This document shows, in pieces, positions 53,241 to 63,015 of a stretch of 64,000 nucleotides of DNA. Made by a program: the position numbers and the translations under genes. Under the pieces are notes generated by a model. The model made no database searches. It was not told the origin of the DNA and saw only the letters and a list, made by a program, of their open reading frames with translations. The DNA is from Undibacter mobilis. GTDB lineage: Bacteria > Pseudomonadota > Alphaproteobacteria > Rhizobiales > Xanthobacteraceae. The stretch covers positions 1,846,501-1,910,500 of the forward strand of contig NZ_QRGO01000001.1 of NCBI RefSeq assembly GCF_003367195.1. The letters run 5' to 3'. Position 1 is the stretch's first letter, and each line of letters opens with the position of its first letter.

Positions 53241-53273
53241 GCCCGCCGCCGATCGTAACGATCTGCGGCGGGC
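53241..53273 (+). other. Very stable hairpin between dctP-like and SnoaL-like genes
   Basis: GCCCGCCGC and GCGGCGGGC enclose an inner GATCG-TAA-CGATC helix. No T-run follows. It likely protects the binding-protein mRNA from 3' decay and lets it exceed the downstream cistrons. Confidence 0.65.
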
Positions 53274-53292
53274 GTCGGCAACGAGTGACATC

Positions 53293-53889
53293 ATGACGAC
53301 ATCCGACCGCCTGGACTGCATGGATCTGATCCAGGCCTGGGCTCTTTATCGTGATCAGGGGCGCTGGGCCGAACTGCTCGACACCTTCCACCCTGACGGA
53401 ATAATTTCTGTCACCTGGTTCAAGGGCGCTTTTCCCGATTTCGTCGAAGCGTCGAAGCGCGCTGCCGTCCGATCAACATCGCTATCCAAGCACCAGATTG
53501 GCTGGCCGCTCGTCACGCTGCGGGGCGACCGCGCCACGGCTGAAACCAGCGTCACCATTCACGGACGCGCGGCGCTCGACGGCATCCTCGTCGACAACGT
53601 GTCCTACGGGCGCTTTCTCGATCGCCTGGAACGTCGGGCAGGTCGCTGGCGCCTCGCCGAACGCGTCGCAATCTACGAGAAGGACCGGCTCGATCCGGTC
53701 GTGCCGAGCGAGGCGTTCAACCGCCTCATGACGCAGACTGATTTCTCGATCTATCCGGAAGCCTATCGCTTCATTGCGCACCGTCTTGTGAGCACCGGCC
53801 GCAAGCTGGTGTCTCCGATCATCGTCAATGCCAGCCCCGAGGCCGAGGCGCTCTATCGACGCTATGGCGAATGGTTGACGCAGGCGTAG
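53293..53889 (+). CDS. SnoaL/NTF2-like protein
   Basis: A 198-residue alpha+beta barrel protein. The N-terminus MTTSDRLDCMDLIQAWALYRDQGRWAELLDTFHPDGIISVTWFKG is the usual start of SnoaL-like ring-hydroxylating-accessory or dehydratase proteins, and GRFLDRLERRAGRWRLAERVAIYEKDRLDP closes the cone fold. It may isomerise or dehydrate an intermediate. It lies between the TRAP receptor and the hydroxylase and is likely cotranscribed with them. Confidence 0.85.
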   Translation: MTTSDRLDCMDLIQAWALYRDQGRWAELLDTFHPDGIISVTWFKGAFPDFVEASKRAAVRSTSLSKHQIGWPLVTLRGDRATAETSVTIHGRAALDGILVDNVSYGRFLDRLERRAGRWRLAERVAIYEKDRLDPVVPSEAFNRLMTQTDFSIYPEAYRFIAHRLVSTGRKLVSPIIVNASPEAEALYRRYGEWLTQA

Positions 53890-53987
53890 CGCTGTCCGCC
53901 GAATGAACAGTTGCCAGATAGCTATGGTTATCACAGCCAGTAATCGCAATCATTCAGAACAAACCTGAATCCGGAGTCTCTCGACCG

Positions 53988-55598
53988 ATGACCGAGATCA
54001 TGCATGTGCCCGTTGTCGTCGTCGGAGCAGGACCGGTCGGTCTGACGGTTGCGAATCTGCTCGGTCAGGACGGCATTGATGTTGTCGTGCTCGAACGCAA
54101 CGCGACTACGGTCGATCATCCGCGTGCCATCGTCCTAGATGACGAAGGCGCACGCACGCTGCAAGCCTTCGGCGCGGCTGACGAATTTTTGCCTCATACG
54201 ATCGAAGGCGACGGCGCGCGCTATTTCGACGATAGTGGCCATTGCTTTGGCACGGTTGGCGCCGGACCACGGACTTACGGGTTCGCCAAGCGCCATTTCA
54301 TGTATCAGCCGGAACTGGAGGCGGAACTCGTCAAGAGCCTTGAGCGATTTCCGAGCGTCGACTTGCGTTTTGGCTGGAATGTAACCGGCATTAACCAGGA
54401 CGTCTCCGGTGTAACGATTGCCTGCATGACGCCGGAGGGCGAAAGGACCATTCGTTGTGACTGGTTGCTAGCCTGCGATGGCGGCCGCAGTCCCATCCGC
54501 CAGTGGCTCGGGATCGAGTTCGTCGGTTCGACCTATGAGCAGGACTGGATCGTTCTCGATCTGAAGGCGGACCCCGATCTCGTCAATTACTCGCGCTTCT
54601 ATTGCAGTTCGACCCGCCCTGCGGTCAGCGTGCCGGCGCCCCGAGGCGGTCGGCGTTACGAGTTCATGCTGCTCGACGGCGAAGTCGGCGCCGAGATGCT
54701 GACTGACGCATCGATCGGACGCCTGATTGCGCCCTATCGTGAGTTTCGCAAGGAAGATATCATCCGCCGAGCCATTTATACCTTTCACGCGCGTATTGCC
54801 TCACGCATGCGGCAGGGCCGCGCGCTACTGCTCGGCGATGCGGCTCATTTAACGCCGCCTTTCGCCGGCCAAGGTATGAATGCTGGCCTTCGTGACGCGC
54901 ATAATGTCGCCTGGAAACTGAGCATGCTGGTAAGGGGGTTAGCCGATGCCTCCGTGCTCGACAGTTACGACGAAGAACGCCGTAAGCCGGCCTGGGCGAT
55001 GATTCAACTTGCGGTCGCGATGGGACAACTCGTGATGCCGAAAGGCGCTGACCAGATCGCATTACGCGGGATGCTGCTGAGGATGCTCGAAGCGTTCCCG
55101 GGCGCCCAGGACTATTTCCTGCAGATGAAGTTCAAGCCAGCGCCGCGCTACGACAGCGGCCTGTTTGTCGATATTGACCGACAACCTTACGAAGCTTCGC
55201 TGGTGGGGCAGATGATGCCGCAGCCGGTGGTAAAGACGGCCGCCGGAAAGACAGTACGCTTTGATGAGATCCTGGGCCCGGGCTTTGCACTCATCGCCCA
55301 GAACGAGAAAGATGCCGCCGCGATCGCCCGATTGACGCATCCGCTTTGGCAGCAGCTCAAGCCGGCCCTCATTTATCTGGCCGGTGCGGACAAGGAAATA
55401 TCCGGCGTCGGGCCGATCATCCCCGTCGTGACATCGGACGGTTTTTCCCGCCCGCTACGTACGCACCGCGACCAGATCGTCCTGGTCAGGCCGGACCGCT
55501 ACGTCGCAGGCGCATTCTTCGCAGATGATGAATTCAATTTTGCCGACCGCTTCCAGCAGCTTCTGCAAAACAGAGTGATGGAACGCATGTCGGCCTAA
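53988..55598 (+). CDS. FAD-dependent aromatic hydroxylase, MhpA-like
   Basis: A 536-residue class A flavoprotein monooxygenase. The FAD motif GAGPVGLTVANLLGQDG (13-29), the CDGGRSPIR motif (163-171) and the GDAAHLTPPFAGQGMNAGLRDAHN motif (283 on) are all present. Length and the C-terminal thioredoxin-like domain fit 3-(3-hydroxyphenyl)propionate hydroxylase and relatives. It would add an ortho hydroxyl, giving the catechol for the extradiol dioxygenase. True substrate unknown. Confidence 0.93.
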   Translation: MTEIMHVPVVVVGAGPVGLTVANLLGQDGIDVVVLERNATTVDHPRAIVLDDEGARTLQAFGAADEFLPHTIEGDGARYFDDSGHCFGTVGAGPRTYGFAKRHFMYQPELEAELVKSLERFPSVDLRFGWNVTGINQDVSGVTIACMTPEGERTIRCDWLLACDGGRSPIRQWLGIEFVGSTYEQDWIVLDLKADPDLVNYSRFYCSSTRPAVSVPAPRGGRRYEFMLLDGEVGAEMLTDASIGRLIAPYREFRKEDIIRRAIYTFHARIASRMRQGRALLLGDAAHLTPPFAGQGMNAGLRDAHNVAWKLSMLVRGLADASVLDSYDEERRKPAWAMIQLAVAMGQLVMPKGADQIALRGMLLRMLEAFPGAQDYFLQMKFKPAPRYDSGLFVDIDRQPYEASLVGQMMPQPVVKTAAGKTVRFDEILGPGFALIAQNEKDAAAIARLTHPLWQQLKPALIYLAGADKEISGVGPIIPVVTSDGFSRPLRTHRDQIVLVRPDRYVAGAFFADDEFNFADRFQQLLQNRVMERMSA

Positions 55599-55610
55599 GG
55601 CCGGCGGTGT

Positions 55611-56369
55611 TTAGGCGTCCAGCAGAGACTTTATTCGAGAAACGGCGCGCTTGATCGCGTCGAGATTGCGCGCGACTGCCTCCTCGAAGCTTAAAGCAGA
55701 TGCGATCCAAATCATGGTGATACAGGCCAGAACTCGGCCTTCAACCAGGACCGGTAAAGATATGCTGGCTGTATGCGGGTTGAAGCCCTCGGTTCTGAAG
55801 CCGTAACCAAGTTGACGCGTCTCACTCAAGATTCGCTGTACTAACCGCTCATCGTGAGCCATCGCATCGCTTGGTTGTCCGGATTGGCGCAGCCGCGCCA
55901 GGATGAGTTCCCGATCGCGATCCGGACAGAATGCGAGGTAAGCGCGGCCGCCCGAGGTTTGCAGGACGGGCAAGTGCGTTCCGGCCATGCCGCGGTCGAT
56001 CGAAAACGGACTTTCCGCGTGAGTTGTCTCGCGGATAATCATCGCATCGTTCTCAAACGTCACGAGATCGATGGGCCAGAGAACTTCACGGCCGAGTTCA
56101 TGCAGGATAGGCGAGGCCACTCGTGTGACCCAGACATCGTCATGAAATCCTGCACTGAGCGACTTGACCTGCGCGGTCAGGGTCCAGGCGTCCTCGCTAC
56201 GTGTGACATAACCGAGATGCTCCATCGTCTCGAGCAAGCGATAGACTGTCGGTCGCGGCAACTCGACAAAACGCGCGATCTGCTGGGCTCTGGCGCCGTG
56301 AAAGCGGTTGAGAGCTTCCAGAACCTTGAGACCCCGCTCAAGCGAGCGGACATTGCCGAATGAGCTCAT
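55611..56369 (-). CDS. IclR-family transcriptional regulator
   Basis: A protein of about 252 residues. The N-terminal winged helix (RSLERGLKVLEALNRFHGARAQQIARFVELPRPTVYRLLETMEHLGYVTR) and the C-terminal effector domain with TSGGRAYLAFCPD and ACITMIW fit MhpR-like IclR proteins that control phenylpropionate genes. In-frame starts also exist at 56414 and 56432, but the candidate promoter overlaps them. It is divergent from the FAH-family gene. Confidence 0.92.
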   Translation of the reverse strand: MSSFGNVRSLERGLKVLEALNRFHGARAQQIARFVELPRPTVYRLLETMEHLGYVTRSEDAWTLTAQVKSLSAGFHDDVWVTRVASPILHELGREVLWPIDLVTFENDAMIIRETTHAESPFSIDRGMAGTHLPVLQTSGGRAYLAFCPDRDRELILARLRQSGQPSDAMAHDERLVQRILSETRQLGYGFRTEGFNPHTASISLPVLVEGRVLACITMIWIASALSFEEAVARNLDAIKRAVSRIKSLLDA

Positions 56370-56403
56370 GCCGCCCCGTCCACCTAGTGAACACTTCGCT
56401 AGA

Positions 56404-56432
56404 TCATTTTGCATCGATACCGCCAATGTCAA
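56404..56432 (-). promoter_or_regulatory. Candidate promoter of the IclR gene
   Basis: On the minus strand TTGACA (56432-56427) is followed after 17 bases by AAATGA. The perfect palindrome AATAATTATT (56431-56440) overlaps the -35 box and may be an operator. Confidence 0.35.
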
Positions 56433-56490
56433 TAATTATTCGCAACTGGCGACAAGCAGCGCCGGGGTACAGTCTAGGGAGTGAAAAGGA

Positions 56491-57339
56491 ATGAAGCTTG
56501 CTAGCTTCAGCCATGGCGGTCGCGCGTCTTATGGCATCGTCAAAGATGGCGGCATTGTCGACCTCGGCAAGCTGATTGGTGCGCAGTATCCGGATTTGAA
56601 AGCGTTACTGACGGCGGGGCCTGCCTTGCTTAACCAGTTGCGGGCGCAAACGTCGACGATTCCGATTGACGAGGTGACGTTTCTGCCGGTCATCCCGAAC
56701 CCCGACAAGATTTTCTGCGCCGGCCTTAACTATCGCTCGCATGTCGAAGAGACCGGTCGGACCGCTTCGGAGAAGCCGGTGATTTTTCTGCGTCTCGCGG
56801 CGAGCCAGGTTGGGCACGGCCAGCCGATGATCTGCCCGGCCATTTCCGACCAGTTCGACTATGAAGGCGAACTTGCCATCGTCATTGGCAAACCTGGCCG
56901 ACACATTTCGCGCGACAACGCGCTCGACCACATTGCCGGCTATTCATGCTACAATGACGGTTCGTTGCGCGACTGGCAACGGCACACGTCGCAATGGACG
57001 CCGGGCAAAAACTTTGCAGCAACAGGCGCTTTCGGGCCGTGGTTGGTGACAGCGGACGAGATCCCCGACCCAACCGTCCTGTCGCTCGCAACGCGTCTCA
57101 ACGGTCAAACCGTGCAGAGCGCCACCGTCGATCTTCTGATCTTCTCGATACCTGAACTCATCGAATATGTGTCGGTCTGGAGCGAGCTGATACCCGGCGA
57201 TGTGATCGTCACCGGCACGCCCGGTGGCGTGGGCTTCAAACGCAATCCGCCTTTGCTGATGAAGGCCGGCGATACAGTCGAGGTCGAGATTTCGAACATC
57301 GGGACACTCAGTAATCCTATCGAGCTTGAACGAAACTGA
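56491..57339 (+). CDS. Fumarylacetoacetate hydrolase family protein
   Basis: A 282-residue FAH-fold protein. The metal and active-site segments are KIFCAGLNYRSHVEETGR, PVIFLRLAASQVGHGQPMICP, FDYEGELAIVIGKPGRHI and the GYSCYNDGSLRDWQRH block, ending DVIVTGTPGGVGF. Members hydrolyse or decarboxylate acyl-pyruvates from extradiol cleavage. It would handle the ring-cleavage product. The BKACE gene follows after 69 bases. Confidence 0.93.
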   Translation: MKLASFSHGGRASYGIVKDGGIVDLGKLIGAQYPDLKALLTAGPALLNQLRAQTSTIPIDEVTFLPVIPNPDKIFCAGLNYRSHVEETGRTASEKPVIFLRLAASQVGHGQPMICPAISDQFDYEGELAIVIGKPGRHISRDNALDHIAGYSCYNDGSLRDWQRHTSQWTPGKNFAATGAFGPWLVTADEIPDPTVLSLATRLNGQTVQSATVDLLIFSIPELIEYVSVWSELIPGDVIVTGTPGGVGFKRNPPLLMKAGDTVEVEISNIGTLSNPIELERN

Positions 57340-57408
57340 CGTCCGAATCCAACCTGTCCCCCTGACGAGGATGGGCTGATAACAAAGCAACGGGGAGCTC
57401 TGAGGAAA

Positions 57409-58323
57409 TTGTCGAGGCCTGTCATACTTACCTGCGCCTTGACCGGGGGCGCCGCGCTTTCCGGTAAGAATCCGGCGGTGCCGGTGACGCCTGCCGAGAT
57501 CGCGCAGCAAGCCGTTGACGCGGCAAAGGCTGGCGCGACCATCGCGCATATCCACGTGCGCGAGCCGGGCACAGGCGCGCCGAGCATGCGCATCGATCTC
57601 TACAGCGAAGTGGTCGACCGCATCCGGCAAGCGGATTGCGGCATTTTGATCAACCTGACGACCGGGCCCGGCGCGCGATTTATTCCCGGGAACGACGATC
57701 CGCGTATCGGCGATCCAGCTTCGACGCTAGCCGTTTGGCAGAAGCGTGTTGAACACATCGAGGCGTTGAGACCCGACATCTGCAGCCTTGACGTCGGTAG
57801 CATGAACTTCGGGCAGCATGTTTTCATTAATACCCCGGCCGACTTGAAGAAGATGGCCGAGGCTATCCGAAAGGTGAACGTTAAACCGGAAATGGAAACC
57901 TTCGAGCTTGGCCACATTCGCCTTGCGAAACACCTGATTGAGCAGGGGCTGATCGAAGCGCCGCCGCTGTTTCAGATCTGCCTCGGCATTCCGTGGGGCG
58001 CTCCGGCGACGCCGGAAGTCATGATGGCAATGCGCAACGAATTGCCGGGCGGCGCCGAATGGGCAGCGTTCGGGATCGGTGCAATGCAGTTTCCCATGGT
58101 CGCGCAGGCCGTCCTCCTCGGCGGGCACGTACGCGTCGGCCTGGAAGATAACCTATATCTGCGCCGCGGCATGCCGGCGCCGCACAATGCCGCGCTGGTT
58201 GAACGGGCCGTCACAATCATCGAACAGCTTGATCGCAATGTCGCTTCGCCCGGAGAAGCGCGAGCCATACTCAAGCTCGGCCAACCCGAAGATGTCCGCT
58301 TCATGCCAACGGCCGGAGCCTGA
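57409..58323 (+). CDS. Beta-keto acid cleavage enzyme (BKACE, DUF849)
   Basis: A 304-residue BKACE protein with a TTG start, chosen because it gives the family's PVILTCALTGG N-terminus and follows GAGG. The zinc ligands are the two His of IAHIHVRE and the Glu of VGLEDNLYL. BKACE enzymes cleave a beta-keto acid with acetyl-CoA to give acetoacetate and a CoA ester. It is immediately followed by the TRAP membrane genes (stop 58323, next start 58326). Confidence 0.9.
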   Translation: MSRPVILTCALTGGAALSGKNPAVPVTPAEIAQQAVDAAKAGATIAHIHVREPGTGAPSMRIDLYSEVVDRIRQADCGILINLTTGPGARFIPGNDDPRIGDPASTLAVWQKRVEHIEALRPDICSLDVGSMNFGQHVFINTPADLKKMAEAIRKVNVKPEMETFELGHIRLAKHLIEQGLIEAPPLFQICLGIPWGAPATPEVMMAMRNELPGGAEWAAFGIGAMQFPMVAQAVLLGGHVRVGLEDNLYLRRGMPAPHNAALVERAVTIIEQLDRNVASPGEARAILKLGQPEDVRFMPTAGA

Positions 58324-58325
58324 AG

Positions 58326-58835
58326 ATGAACGAGGACAACATCTATTGGCAGAGAATGCTCAAGGTTAGCGGCGCCATGGCGCTGATCGGCTTCTTCGGT
58401 CTCCTGATTCTTGCGGTGATGACGACGCTCGACATTGGCTCCCGATGGCTATTCGGAGCTCCGATCCATGGCGTCAACGACGTCAGCGCCATCGTGCTGG
58501 CCGTCGTCATCGCGGCTTGCGTTCCGGCCAATCTTGCGGCCAAGCAGAACATCACGGTTGAGTTTCTCGGTAATGCCTTAGGGCCGCGCAGTAAGGCATT
58601 TCTCGACGGTTTCGGGGGGCTGTTTACGCTGGCCTTCGTTGCCGTGATGGCCTGGCAGTTCGTCCCCTACGCCATCGAAGTCACGAACTCCGGGCAGACC
58701 ACCTGGGTTCTGAAATTACCGATCTCGCCCGGCTGGTGGATCGCGACAGCGCTGCTGCTCATTAGCGTCCCGGTTCAGTTCGTGATCGTTCTGTTCGATT
58801 TCTCGCGCGCTTTCTGCTCGAGAAGCGACGTCTAG
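58326..58835 (+). CDS. TRAP transporter small membrane subunit DctQ
   Basis: A 169-residue protein with four membrane segments, normal for DctQ, and the family's DVSAIVLAVVIAACVPANLAAKQNITVEFL segment in the middle. It starts two bases after the BKACE stop and ends 24 bases before DctM. Confidence 0.92.
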   Translation: MNEDNIYWQRMLKVSGAMALIGFFGLLILAVMTTLDIGSRWLFGAPIHGVNDVSAIVLAVVIAACVPANLAAKQNITVEFLGNALGPRSKAFLDGFGGLFTLAFVAVMAWQFVPYAIEVTNSGQTTWVLKLPISPGWWIATALLLISVPVQFVIVLFDFSRAFCSRSDV

Positions 58836-58859
58836 TCCTCAATCCTGAAGATTGCGAGA

Positions 58860-60173
58860 ATGCGCATGTCGGATCCACTTGTATTGGCGGGCTTGGGCTT
58901 CGTCGCCATGTTCGTTCTGATGGCGGTGCACGTGCCGATTGGCATTGCTATGGGAATCGTCGGTGCGGGCGGCTTTGCCATATTGGTCGGCGTCAAACCG
59001 GCTCTGTCTCTCCTGGCCAGCGAGCCAGCGAGCGTCTTTACGAATCTCGACCTCGCCGTCATTCCGATGTTCCTGCTGATGGGCAGTCTCGCGGCAGCGG
59101 CAGGTCTGGCTTCCGATGTCTATAAACTTGCCTATGCGTTTATCGGTCATCGTCGCGGCGGACTGGCTCTGGCTACGATCGGTGGTTGCGGCGGTTTCGG
59201 AGCGGTGTGTGGTTCGGCAATTGCCACAACGGCGACTTTCGGTCGCGTTGCTTTGCCAGAGATGTTGGAACGGGGTTATTCGCCAGCTTTGGCGACCGGG
59301 GTGGTGGCGGCCGGCGGTACACTCGGCATCATCGTGCCGCCGTCGTCGATCATGGTCATCTACGCCATCCTCAGCGAGCAGTTCATCGTCGATCTGTTCG
59401 TTGCGGCGATCATCCCCGCGATCATGGCGATCTCGTTCTATATGTTTGCCGTCATGGCCTATGTGTATTTCATCAATCCGAACGGTGGCCCGCCCGGACC
59501 GCGCGTGCCTTGGCCTGAGCGATGGCAGGTGATCAAGGCCAACTGGGGCGTGCTGCTGCTCGGAACGGTCGTTCTTGGCGGCATCTACAGCGGTATCTTT
59601 ACCGTCAACGAGGCCGCAGCCGTGGGTGTCACGATCGCGCTTTTGTTCGCTATCGGCCGCAAGAGACTGACCTGGCGGTCTTTTCTGAGTGTCCTGGCAG
59701 AGGCCAGCGCGACGACTCTGATGATCTATATCATGATCGTCGGTGCCTCCATCTTTTCATATTTCATGTCCGTAACGCATGCACCGCAACGGTTGATCGA
59801 AGCCGTCGGCGCGCTGCAGCTGTCAGGGGTGCTGGTTGTCTCCATCCTGCTGCTCCTCTATCTCATCCTCGGGGCCATTTTCGACGAGGTTGCTGCGATG
59901 GTTGTGACCTTGCCGTTCGTGCTGCCGCTCATAAAGCATTTTAATTACGATCTTGTTTGGTGGGGCATCATCAACGTGACGGTCGTTGAGATCGGGCTCC
60001 TCGCGCCGCCGATCGGCCTCAGCGTCTTTGTCGTTCACGGAATGCGGAAGGACATCCCCTTGGGGACCATTTATGCCGGTATCACGCCGTTCTTGATTGC
60101 CGACGTGTTGCGTCTGGCGCTGCTGGTCATGTTTCCAGCACTCGCGCTCTACACTGTTCAGTTGTTGAAGTAG
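58860..60173 (+). CDS. TRAP transporter large membrane subunit DctM
   Basis: A 437-residue permease with about twelve membrane segments. GHRRGGLALATIGGCGGFGAVCGSAIATTATFGRVALPEML and GVVAAGGTLGIIVPPSSIMVIYA are DctM hallmarks, as is LLAPPIGLSVFVVHGM near the end. It moves the substrate with sodium or protons. The receptor is encoded 5 kb upstream. An alternative start is two codons later. Confidence 0.97.
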   Translation: MRMSDPLVLAGLGFVAMFVLMAVHVPIGIAMGIVGAGGFAILVGVKPALSLLASEPASVFTNLDLAVIPMFLLMGSLAAAAGLASDVYKLAYAFIGHRRGGLALATIGGCGGFGAVCGSAIATTATFGRVALPEMLERGYSPALATGVVAAGGTLGIIVPPSSIMVIYAILSEQFIVDLFVAAIIPAIMAISFYMFAVMAYVYFINPNGGPPGPRVPWPERWQVIKANWGVLLLGTVVLGGIYSGIFTVNEAAAVGVTIALLFAIGRKRLTWRSFLSVLAEASATTLMIYIMIVGASIFSYFMSVTHAPQRLIEAVGALQLSGVLVVSILLLLYLILGAIFDEVAAMVVTLPFVLPLIKHFNYDLVWWGIINVTVVEIGLLAPPIGLSVFVVHGMRKDIPLGTIYAGITPFLIADVLRLALLVMFPALALYTVQLLK

Positions 60174-60299
60174 AGGCAGGGGGCCCAGGCATGTATCTGG
60201 GATTGAAGCTCGGATCCTCGAGGGCGCGCCATCTTGACCGATTTAGCGGCGTAAGTGGACGCGGTGGGCCGTTGAAGTTACCCGCAGCAGGGGCCCAAT

Positions 60300-60986
60300 C
60301 TACGACGCCTTCTCGCTCAGTTTCTGTTCGGCTTCGCGAGACAGCTTTTCGATTCCGGCTTTTGCCGCCGCCTGGATGTGCTGCATCGAGGCCTTGAAGG
60401 CGGCGTCTTCATCACGGCGCTTGATGGCGTCCATGATCTCATGGATCTCGTGGATGCTTGCCTTCATTCGCTCCTTGGACGAGAGCGAATAGCGGCGAAG
60501 CTGAATGATGCGGGCATTGATGAGCCGCAAGAAGTTTGGAATGAGCGGATTTTGCGCGCCTTCCAGCAGCACGGCGTAGAACGCGGCCTTGGTGCTGATG
60601 ATGGCGTCGATATCGCCGGCCTTGTAGGCAGCCTCGACGCGCTTGGCTTGGACCTGCAATTCGCCGATCTGGGCATCAGTGGCATTCTGGCAGAACAGTT
60701 TCGCTGCGAGGGCCTCGAGCACCCCCCGGATCTGGTAAATGCCGATGGCCTCCTGCACCTCAAGCTTGGCGACGACCGGTCCGCGATTCGGCACGGTTCG
60801 GATCAACCCCTCGGCCTCAAGTTCGCGCAAAGCTTCGCGCACAGAGGGCCTGCTCACGCCCAGCATTTCGCAAAGGTCTTTTTCGACCAGGCGCTGATTG
60901 GGCTCGAAACGCTGCGAGATAATGGCGTTACGCAGCATCTCCGCAACCTGCGTGCGAATGGGAGCGGCGACGGCGGCGACGCGCAT
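60300..60986 (-). CDS. GntR-family regulator, FadR/VanR subgroup
   Basis: A protein of about 228 residues. The winged helix has FEPNQRLVEKDLCEMLGVSRPSVREALRELEAEGLIRTVPNRGPVV, and the C-terminal FCD domain (about residues 85-215) has IYQIRGVLEALAAKLF and HEIHEIMDAIKRRDEDAAFKAS with His for metal binding. An alternative start at 61058 would add 24 residues. It is divergent from the GMC oxidoreductase and convergent with the TRAP genes, and likely controls one of them. Confidence 0.92.
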   Translation of the reverse strand: MRVAAVAAPIRTQVAEMLRNAIISQRFEPNQRLVEKDLCEMLGVSRPSVREALRELEAEGLIRTVPNRGPVVAKLEVQEAIGIYQIRGVLEALAAKLFCQNATDAQIGELQVQAKRVEAAYKAGDIDAIISTKAAFYAVLLEGAQNPLIPNFLRLINARIIQLRRYSLSSKERMKASIHEIHEIMDAIKRRDEDAAFKASMQHIQAAAKAGIEKLSREAEQKLSEKAS

Positions 60987-61259
60987 TGAGGTTCTGTCTA
61001 ACGGATCACGCACCGTGTTTGGTCCTATCCAGGTATTTGGCCTCAAGCCTATCCGCATTGGTCACGTCTGAACAATCTAGACTGGTATTTGGTGTGGATT
61101 GTCGGCGCGGGTGCCCACCGCTTCGTCTCTTCACAATAAGGCGCGCCGATGCTACATGCGATTTCGTTCATATTGTCAGGCAAGCCGACAGACATGTCAA
61201 CGGACTGCAATATGAGCATATAAAGCATATGGAAGAGTTCAGCGGGAGATACGCTCACC

Positions 61260-62891
61260 ATGGCCACTACGTCTGAATCCGCCTTCGATTACGTAATCGT
61301 CGGAGGCGGGGCCGCTGGCTGCGTCTTGGCGGCACGGTTGACGGAGAACTCTAACGTCACGGTCTGCGTTCTTGAGGCGGGTCCGCCGGACACCAATCCG
61401 CTCATCCGCATTCCGGCCGGCGTCATCAAGCTGCTCTTCAATCCGAAGGTTGCGTGGCAGTTCAGAACCGAAGGAAGTCCGGGCACAAACGGCCGGCCTG
61501 TGTTCGCGCCGCAGGGCAAGACGCTGGGAGGGTCATCCTCCATCAATGGCATGATCTACAATCGCGGCTTGCCATCGGACTACAACGCGTGGGCTCAGGC
61601 CGGTAACAAAGGCTGGGGGTATGACGACGTTCTGCCCTACTTCAAGAAATCCGAGCGGCGTGTCGGAAAGGGCGACGATAATATCCGCGGGCGTAGCGGG
61701 CCAATTCCGGTCACAGACAATGAATGGTTCACGCCGCTGACCGAAGCGTTTGTCGCGGGCGTGACCGGGACAGGCGTGCCGCGCAATGTTGACTACAACG
61801 ACGGCAATCAGGCCGGCGTCGGTTACATGCAGCGGGCGATCGAGCATGGACGGCGGGTCAGCGCCGCTCGCGGCTATTTAGGGCAGGCCCGTGGTCGAGT
61901 GAATCTCGAAGTCATTTGCCGTGCCCAGGCCGAACGAATTTTATTCGAGGGCAAGAGGGCGGTTGGTGTCGCCTTCCGCCAATCCACCGGTGGCGCGCGG
62001 CGGACGATCCGAGCGAGAAAAGAGGTCATTATCTCGGCGGGCTCGCTGAACACGCCGAAGCTGATGCAGCTTTCGGGCATCGGTCCCGCGAACGTCTTGC
62101 AGCGTCTCGGCGTCGATCCGGTCCACGTCCTGCCGGGGGTGGGACGAAATCTGTCTGATCATTTCGGCGTCCGCACAGTCGTCGAGATCAAGGGTGCCGC
62201 GACGGCCAATGAGCTGTCGCGCGGCCCGCGGCTTGGCTGGGAGGTCGCCAAATGGCTCATGGGGCGGCCGAGCATTCTCGGTCTGAGTTCCTCGCTGGCC
62301 TACGTGTTCGGTCAGTCGCAGGCTGGTCTCGATCAGCCGGACCTTCAATTCGTCTTTACCCCGATCAGCTTCAAGGCCGGATTGTTCGGTGTTCTTGACG
62401 ATTTCCCGGGCATCTCGCTCGGCGTCTGGCCCCATCGTCCGCACAGCCGCGGTTACGTCGAGGCGCGGTCGACTAATGCCTTCGAAGACCCCATCATTCA
62501 GCCGAACTATCTTGCAGATTCCTACGATCAACGGACGATCGTTGCGGGCATTCGCCAGACACGCAAATTTCTCGGCACGCCTGAATTCTCGAAGTATGTG
62601 GTTCGCGAAAGCGTACCGGGGCCCGCGCTTGAAGGCGACGATGAGCTTCTGGACTTCGCGCGGCAGACGGGTTCGACGATCTATCATTTCTGCGGCACGA
62701 GCCGGATGGGTCCCGCGACTGACGTCAATGCGGTCGTCGACGACCATCTCCGTGTCCACGGCGTGGAACGCCTCCGTATTGTTGATGCATCGATCATGCC
62801 GGACGTGCCGTCGGGCAACACGTACGCGCCTACGCTGATGCTCAGCGAGAAGGGCGCCGATCTCATCAGGCAGGACGCCGCCAAACTCTAA
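61260..62891 (+). CDS. GMC-family FAD oxidoreductase (choline dehydrogenase-like)
   Basis: A 543-residue GMC enzyme. The FAD motif is DYVIVGGGAAGCVLAARL, GMC signature 1 is GKTLGGSSSINGMIYNRG, signature 2 is ISAGSLNTPKLMQLSGIGP, the active-site His lies in IYHFCGTSRMGP and the C-terminal motif is DASIMPDVPSGNTYAPTLMLSEKGADLI. It oxidises an alcohol to an aldehyde or ketone. A binding-protein gene follows after 124 bases. Confidence 0.95.
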   Translation: MATTSESAFDYVIVGGGAAGCVLAARLTENSNVTVCVLEAGPPDTNPLIRIPAGVIKLLFNPKVAWQFRTEGSPGTNGRPVFAPQGKTLGGSSSINGMIYNRGLPSDYNAWAQAGNKGWGYDDVLPYFKKSERRVGKGDDNIRGRSGPIPVTDNEWFTPLTEAFVAGVTGTGVPRNVDYNDGNQAGVGYMQRAIEHGRRVSAARGYLGQARGRVNLEVICRAQAERILFEGKRAVGVAFRQSTGGARRTIRARKEVIISAGSLNTPKLMQLSGIGPANVLQRLGVDPVHVLPGVGRNLSDHFGVRTVVEIKGAATANELSRGPRLGWEVAKWLMGRPSILGLSSSLAYVFGQSQAGLDQPDLQFVFTPISFKAGLFGVLDDFPGISLGVWPHRPHSRGYVEARSTNAFEDPIIQPNYLADSYDQRTIVAGIRQTRKFLGTPEFSKYVVRESVPGPALEGDDELLDFARQTGSTIYHFCGTSRMGPATDVNAVVDDHLRVHGVERLRIVDASIMPDVPSGNTYAPTLMLSEKGADLIRQDAAKL

Positions 62892-63015
62892 CGCCAGCCA
62901 GATTGACAGTCTCGTTTGCAGATTGTATGACGCGATTATCGGCCGACATACTTATGGTCAGCCTGTCCGTTGCGGGGAATCCGCAGCCAAAAAATGCGAT
63001 TGGGGAGTGCAGCAG

